Assembly (NCBI RefSeq): GCF_900206265.1
Contig: NZ_LT907782.1
Location: forward strand, 806,001-870,000
DNA from: Nitrosomonas ureae
GTDB lineage: Bacteria > Pseudomonadota > Gammaproteobacteria > Burkholderiales > Nitrosomonadaceae
Direction: 5' to 3'
DNA length: 64,000 nt
Below are positions 60,724 to 64,000 of the stretch, in pieces. Under the pieces are notes generated by a model. It ran no database searches, had not been told where the DNA came from, and saw only the letters and a list, made by a program, of their open reading frames with translations. A program made the position numbers and the translations under genes. Positions within the stretch are counted from its first letter, which is position 1, and each line of letters opens with the position of its first letter.

Positions 60724-62082
60724 TTGGCTAAAAAATATTTTGGAACAGATGGCATCCGAGGTCGGGTAGGACAATTTCCTATTACACCTGATTTCATTAT
60801 GCATTTAGGTTACTCGGCCGGGAAAGTCTTGGCAGCCGCCGATTGGCATCTTATGGAAGGAAAACGTCCGACAGTTCTGATCGGCAAAGACACGCGAGTA
60901 TCCGGCTATATGCTGGAATCCGCCTTGGAAGCCGGATTATGTGCAGCGGGCGTGGATGTTCTCCTGTCAGGACCCATGCCCACCCCAGCCGTAGCCTATC
61001 TGATTCGTGCATTGCGGCTGCAGGCTGGTATTGTTATTTCAGCCTCACATAATCTGTTTGAAGATAACGGCGTAAAGTTCTTTTCCGCGATCGGCTGCAA
61101 ACTTCCGGATGAAATGGAGCACAAAATCGAGGCTGAGTTAAATACACCCATAGTAACCAAGCCTTCCGCACAGTTAGGTAAGGTTCAACGAATTGACGAT
61201 GCCGCTGGTCGCTATATCGAATTCTGTAAAAGTACTTTCCCCTATCATCTGGATCTGCGCGGACTTCGCATTGTAATCGACTGTGCGCATGGCGCTGCAT
61301 ATCATATTGCCGGTCACGTTATGCATGAATTGGGTGCCGATGTCGTTACCATTGGCGTACAACCCAACGGATTAAATATCAATCTTGAATGCGGTGCTAC
61401 GCATGGTACTACATTGCAAAAAGCGGTTAAACAACATCATGCTGATTTGGGCATTGCGTTGGATGGGGATGGTGACCGGGTCATGATGGTGGATAAACAA
61501 GGTAGATCTTACAACGGCGATCAACTGATTTATATTATCGCTAAACATCGGAAACAGAGAAAAATTCTCACTGGAGGTGTCGTAGGCACCCTAATGACAA
61601 ATCTGGCAATTGAAAATCAATTTAAGAAATTACGTATTCCTTTTCTCCGAACCAATGTCGGTGATCGCTATGTACTCGCATTACTGCAAGAGCAAGGGTG
61701 GCACTTAGGCGGCGAAAATTCCGGGCATATCATTTGCATGGATAAACATACAACCGGTGATGGCATCATATCCGCTTTGCAAGTTTTATATGCACTTCGC
61801 GACGCCGATAAGACATTGGCAGAGTTTATGCGCGGCGTCTCTCTATACCCGCAGCGACTGATCAATATAAAAATTCCCAAACCGTTTAATTTTACCGGCA
61901 ATAAAGCGATTAATACTGTACGCAAAGAAGCCGAAGCTGATCTAAACGGTAACGGGCGTTTACTCATCCGAGCCTCGGGAACGGAGCCTCTCATTCGTGT
62001 AATGGTCGAAAGTCAATCCAAACAAAAAGTTAATTATTGGACTGAACGAATCGCCAAGATCGTTCAAATTGCCAGCACGTAA
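60724..62082 (+). CDS. glmM: phosphoglucosamine mutase
   Basis: A 452-residue mutase that converts glucosamine-6-phosphate to glucosamine-1-phosphate for peptidoglycan. The catalytic Ser loop is VISASHNLFEDNG, the metal loop is ALDGDGDRVMMVD, and the sugar loop is GGENSGHIICMD; the phosphate-binding end has IRASGTEPLIRVMVE. The start is TTG at 60724 (MAKKYFGTDGIRGR), matching the family N-terminus exactly. It follows folP by 56 bases. Confidence 0.96.
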   Translation: MAKKYFGTDGIRGRVGQFPITPDFIMHLGYSAGKVLAAADWHLMEGKRPTVLIGKDTRVSGYMLESALEAGLCAAGVDVLLSGPMPTPAVAYLIRALRLQAGIVISASHNLFEDNGVKFFSAIGCKLPDEMEHKIEAELNTPIVTKPSAQLGKVQRIDDAAGRYIEFCKSTFPYHLDLRGLRIVIDCAHGAAYHIAGHVMHELGADVVTIGVQPNGLNINLECGATHGTTLQKAVKQHHADLGIALDGDGDRVMMVDKQGRSYNGDQLIYIIAKHRKQRKILTGGVVGTLMTNLAIENQFKKLRIPFLRTNVGDRYVLALLQEQGWHLGGENSGHIICMDKHTTGDGIISALQVLYALRDADKTLAEFMRGVSLYPQRLINIKIPKPFNFTGNKAINTVRKEAEADLNGNGRLLIRASGTEPLIRVMVESQSKQKVNYWTERIAKIVQIAST

Positions 62083-62173
62083 CGCATCATCATTTTTCGC
62101 ATGCCTAACTCCTGATACGATGAACAATCTGTACACGTGCTGAAGAGTCAGGTTTAGCAACAAAACACAAAAA

Positions 62174-62207
62174 TTGTCATAATCCTGTAACAATTCTGAA
62201 ATAGTAT
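62174..62207 (+). promoter_or_regulatory. Pho box and -10 element upstream of pstS
   Basis: ttgtcataatcctgtaac (62174-62191) closely fits the PhoB consensus of two TGTCA-like half-sites 11 bases apart. A TAGTAT -10 box at 62202-62207 lies about 10 bases downstream, the normal spacing. The site is about 75 bases before the pstS start. Confidence 0.75.
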
Positions 62208-62267
62208 AGCGCGTAGTTTTCTTAAAACGCTCATCCCCTACTTTATTCATTTGGAGCACGTATAAAC

Positions 62268-63266
62268 ATGTTGAATTCTTTGAACTTCAGAGCACCCATT
62301 GCAGCAGTTTTCCTAAGTACGCTCTTCTATACAGGCTTCGCCAGCGCCACACCGATCGTGAAAATTGATGGCTCAAGCACTGTTTTTCCCATTACCGAAG
62401 CCGTTGCGGAAGATTTCCAAATAGCCAAACGCGGCGCAATTAGGGTCACAGTCGGTATCTCTGGTACAGGCGGCGGGTTCAAGAAATTCTGCCGGAATGA
62501 AATCGATATTGTGAATGCATCCCGACCCATTACTGAACTGGAAATGGAAGCCTGTAAGAAAGAAGGTGCGCAATTTATTGAAATGCCCATCGCTTTTGAC
62601 GCTTTAACTGTGGTTGTTAATCCAAAAAACACGTGGAGCAGAACGATTACAGTCGAAGAATTGCAAAAAATATGGGAACCCTCCGCACAAGGCAAAATCA
62701 CCAACTGGAATCAAATAAACCCGGCATGGCCGGACAAAAAGATCAAACTTTATGGCCCAGGAGCGGATTCCGGTACCTTTGAATACTTTACGGAAGCTAT
62801 TGTTGGCAAAGCCAAGTCAAGCCGTGGCGATTTTACGGCATCAGAGGATGATAACGTTCTGGTGCAAGGCGTTGCAAGTGATCTCTATGCATTAGGATTT
62901 TTTGGTTTTGCCTATTACATCGAAAATAGTAAAAAAATTAATGCCGTTGCAATTGATAGCGGGGATGGCGGCATACTTCCTTCTGCGGCAACCGTAGAAA
63001 ACAACAGCTATAAACCATTATCGCGCCCGATATTCATTTACGTTAATGCTAAATCCACAGAAAAACCGGAAGTAAAGGAATTTATTAATTTCTATATGCA
63101 GAATGCAACAGAGCTGGTCACCGAAGTGAAATATTTTCCGCTCTCCAAAGAAGTATATGATCTCAATCTCGAACATTTAAACAAGAAAAAAGTAGGTACG
63201 GTGTTCAAAGGCACCGGAACCAACATAAAGCTGGAAGACATTCTTAAGTTGGAATCCAGTTTATAA
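62268..63266 (+). CDS. pstS: phosphate ABC transporter substrate-binding protein PstS
   Basis: A 332-residue periplasmic binding protein. A Sec signal peptide ends about FASATPI. The phosphate-binding segments are IDGSSTVFPITEA, VGISGTGGGFKKFCRNEIDI, GPGADSGTFEYFTEAI and ALGFFGFAYYIEN. It captures phosphate for a PstCAB transporter, whose genes are not next to it here. A Pho box upstream (62174-62191) indicates PhoB control. Its size fits the PstS class with the long C-terminal tail. Confidence 0.92.
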   Translation: MLNSLNFRAPIAAVFLSTLFYTGFASATPIVKIDGSSTVFPITEAVAEDFQIAKRGAIRVTVGISGTGGGFKKFCRNEIDIVNASRPITELEMEACKKEGAQFIEMPIAFDALTVVVNPKNTWSRTITVEELQKIWEPSAQGKITNWNQINPAWPDKKIKLYGPGADSGTFEYFTEAIVGKAKSSRGDFTASEDDNVLVQGVASDLYALGFFGFAYYIENSKKINAVAIDSGDGGILPSAATVENNSYKPLSRPIFIYVNAKSTEKPEVKEFINFYMQNATELVTEVKYFPLSKEVYDLNLEHLNKKKVGTVFKGTGTNIKLEDILKLESSL

Positions 63267-63325
63267 ACAGCTGCTTGCTATAAGATATTCTATATTCAGC
63301 GGTACTTGTTGTAATTAATACGCAC

Positions 63326-63385
63326 AAGGAAGTGCTGTTCAATTCTAAGCCAAATAAAGGCTTATACTTTGAACAGCACTTCCTT
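63326..63385. terminator. long hairpin between pstS and cysG
   Basis: aaggaagtgctgttcaa (63326-63342) and ttgaacagcacttcctt (63369-63385) form a perfect 17-bp stem, with an inner stem (taagcc/ggctta) at 63346-63364. It lies 59 bases after the pstS stop. The short T-run after it (ttt) is weak for a terminator, and its AAGGAAG arms recall the element at 33057-33172, so it may be a repeat element that also terminates. Confidence 0.55.
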
Positions 63386-63418
63386 TGCCATTTATAAATG
63401 GGATAAACTGCGTAAGTA

Positions 63419-64000
63419 ATGGATTACCTGCCAATCTTTTTAGATATTAGAAACAAAGCTTGTCTGATCGTAGGTGGCGGTCAAGTCGCCACCCGCAAGG
63501 TTATGCTATTGCTCCAGGCTGGTGCGCAAGTATCAGTGGTAGCACCTGAACTGGATAGTGTTTTAGATGAGTGCGCCGCTCACGGCACTATCACCCATCG
63601 GGCTGAGTGCTTTCAGCCCGAGCATCTTCACAATATTGCGCTCGTAATCGCTGCAACAAATGATCATGCTATCAATCGGCAAATTTCCGAAGCGGCGCAA
63701 CAAAGACAAATTCCAGTTAATGTCGTGGATAATCCGGCATTATGCACTTTTATCATGCCATCCATCGTCGATCGCTCTCCACTCCTAATCGCAGTCTCCA
63801 GCGGCGGGCAATCGCCGGTCTTGGCGCGATTGCTGCGTGCGCAACTGGAAACCATGATACCTGTCGCTTACGCACGTATCGCTACTATTGCAGGGAAGTT
63901 TCGTCAGCATGTAAAACAACATTTTACCCACCCGGAGAAACGGCGCATTTTCTGGGAAAAAATCCTGCAAGGTCCATTTATTGAAATGATATTGGCCGGT
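63419..64000 (+). CDS. cysG: sirohaem synthase CysG, 3' end outside window
   Basis: Open from ATG 63419 to the window edge (194 codons). The N-terminal precorrin-2 dehydrogenase/ferrochelatase domain is clear: MDYLPIFLDIRNKACLIVGG with GGGQVATRKVMLLLQAGA (NAD-binding Rossmann), NVVDNPALCTFIMPSIVDRS, and VSSGGQSPVLARLLRAQLE. It dehydrogenates precorrin-2 to sirohydrochlorin and inserts iron. Whether the C-terminal methyltransferase half is present cannot be seen, so it may be full CysG or a CysG N-terminal type. Confidence 0.85.
   Translation, partial: MDYLPIFLDIRNKACLIVGGGQVATRKVMLLLQAGAQVSVVAPELDSVLDECAAHGTITHRAECFQPEHLHNIALVIAATNDHAINRQISEAAQQRQIPVNVVDNPALCTFIMPSIVDRSPLLIAVSSGGQSPVLARLLRAQLETMIPVAYARIATIAGKFRQHVKQHFTHPEKRRIFWEKILQGPFIEMILAG

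Overview
The window looks like chromosome of a betaproteobacterium, most plausibly a Nitrosomonas-like ammonia oxidiser. This is an inference from gene content and order (carA-carB-greA, yhbY, rlmE-ftsH-folP-glmM-pstS-cysG; guaB-guaA; aspS-nudB) and a base composition that by eye is somewhat below 50% GC. No rRNA, tRNA, CRISPR array or intact insertion sequence was recognised.

Layout. 1-11.2 kb: a 5'-truncated di-haem cytochrome c peroxidase-like protein, an AsmA-family protein, two BON-domain proteins, an ergothioneine-type locus (two egtB-like genes around egtD) and a pirin-doxX operon divergent from a LysR regulator across a short palindromic operator candidate. 11.4-16.6 kb: a Tat-exported CueO-like multicopper oxidase, a broken sulfatase gene and about 2 kb of gene-poor, decayed DNA with small orphan genes. 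16.6-20.0 kb: a tightly packed four-gene minus-strand operon (DUF2064 transferase, family-2 glycosyltransferase, ArsM-type methyltransferase, radical SAM enzyme) that looks like an organoarsenical (arsenosugar-like) pathway. 20.4-21.4 kb: a protein resembling cadmium-type carbonic anhydrases. 21.5-39.9 kb: mostly housekeeping genes (nudB, aspS, fmdB-like, an aconitase with a long internal insertion, guaB-guaA with a coupled membrane metallophosphoesterase), DUF4124 and FimV-like proteins, a TolB-like propeller protein and a 1132-residue M1-M28-PDZ peptidase fusion.

39.9-51.7 kb is an accessory segment: an AT-rich DUF262-HNH protein (GmrSD-like architecture), a three-gene zeta-toxin cassette, a peroxiredoxin, a DUF4156 lipoprotein, a DUF4231/SLATT gene with two in-frame stops, a DUF2726 protein, an opgG-opgH pair that reads almost like an enterobacterial sequence, and the tail of a decayed FG-GAP/RTX protein. 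51.7-64 kb returns to conserved core genes: pyrimidine/arginine precursor synthesis (carAB), transcription and ribosome factors (greA, yhbY, rlmE), ftsH, folP, glmM, a pstS gene behind a good Pho box, and the start of a sirohaem synthase gene that runs off the window.

The most interesting items are the ArsM/radical-SAM/glycosyltransferase operon, the apparent enterobacterial transfer of opgGH next to defence-like genes, the DUF262-HNH protein and coupled zeta cassette, the carbonic anhydrase candidate, the aconitase insertion, and the repeated pattern of accessory genes broken by in-frame stops.
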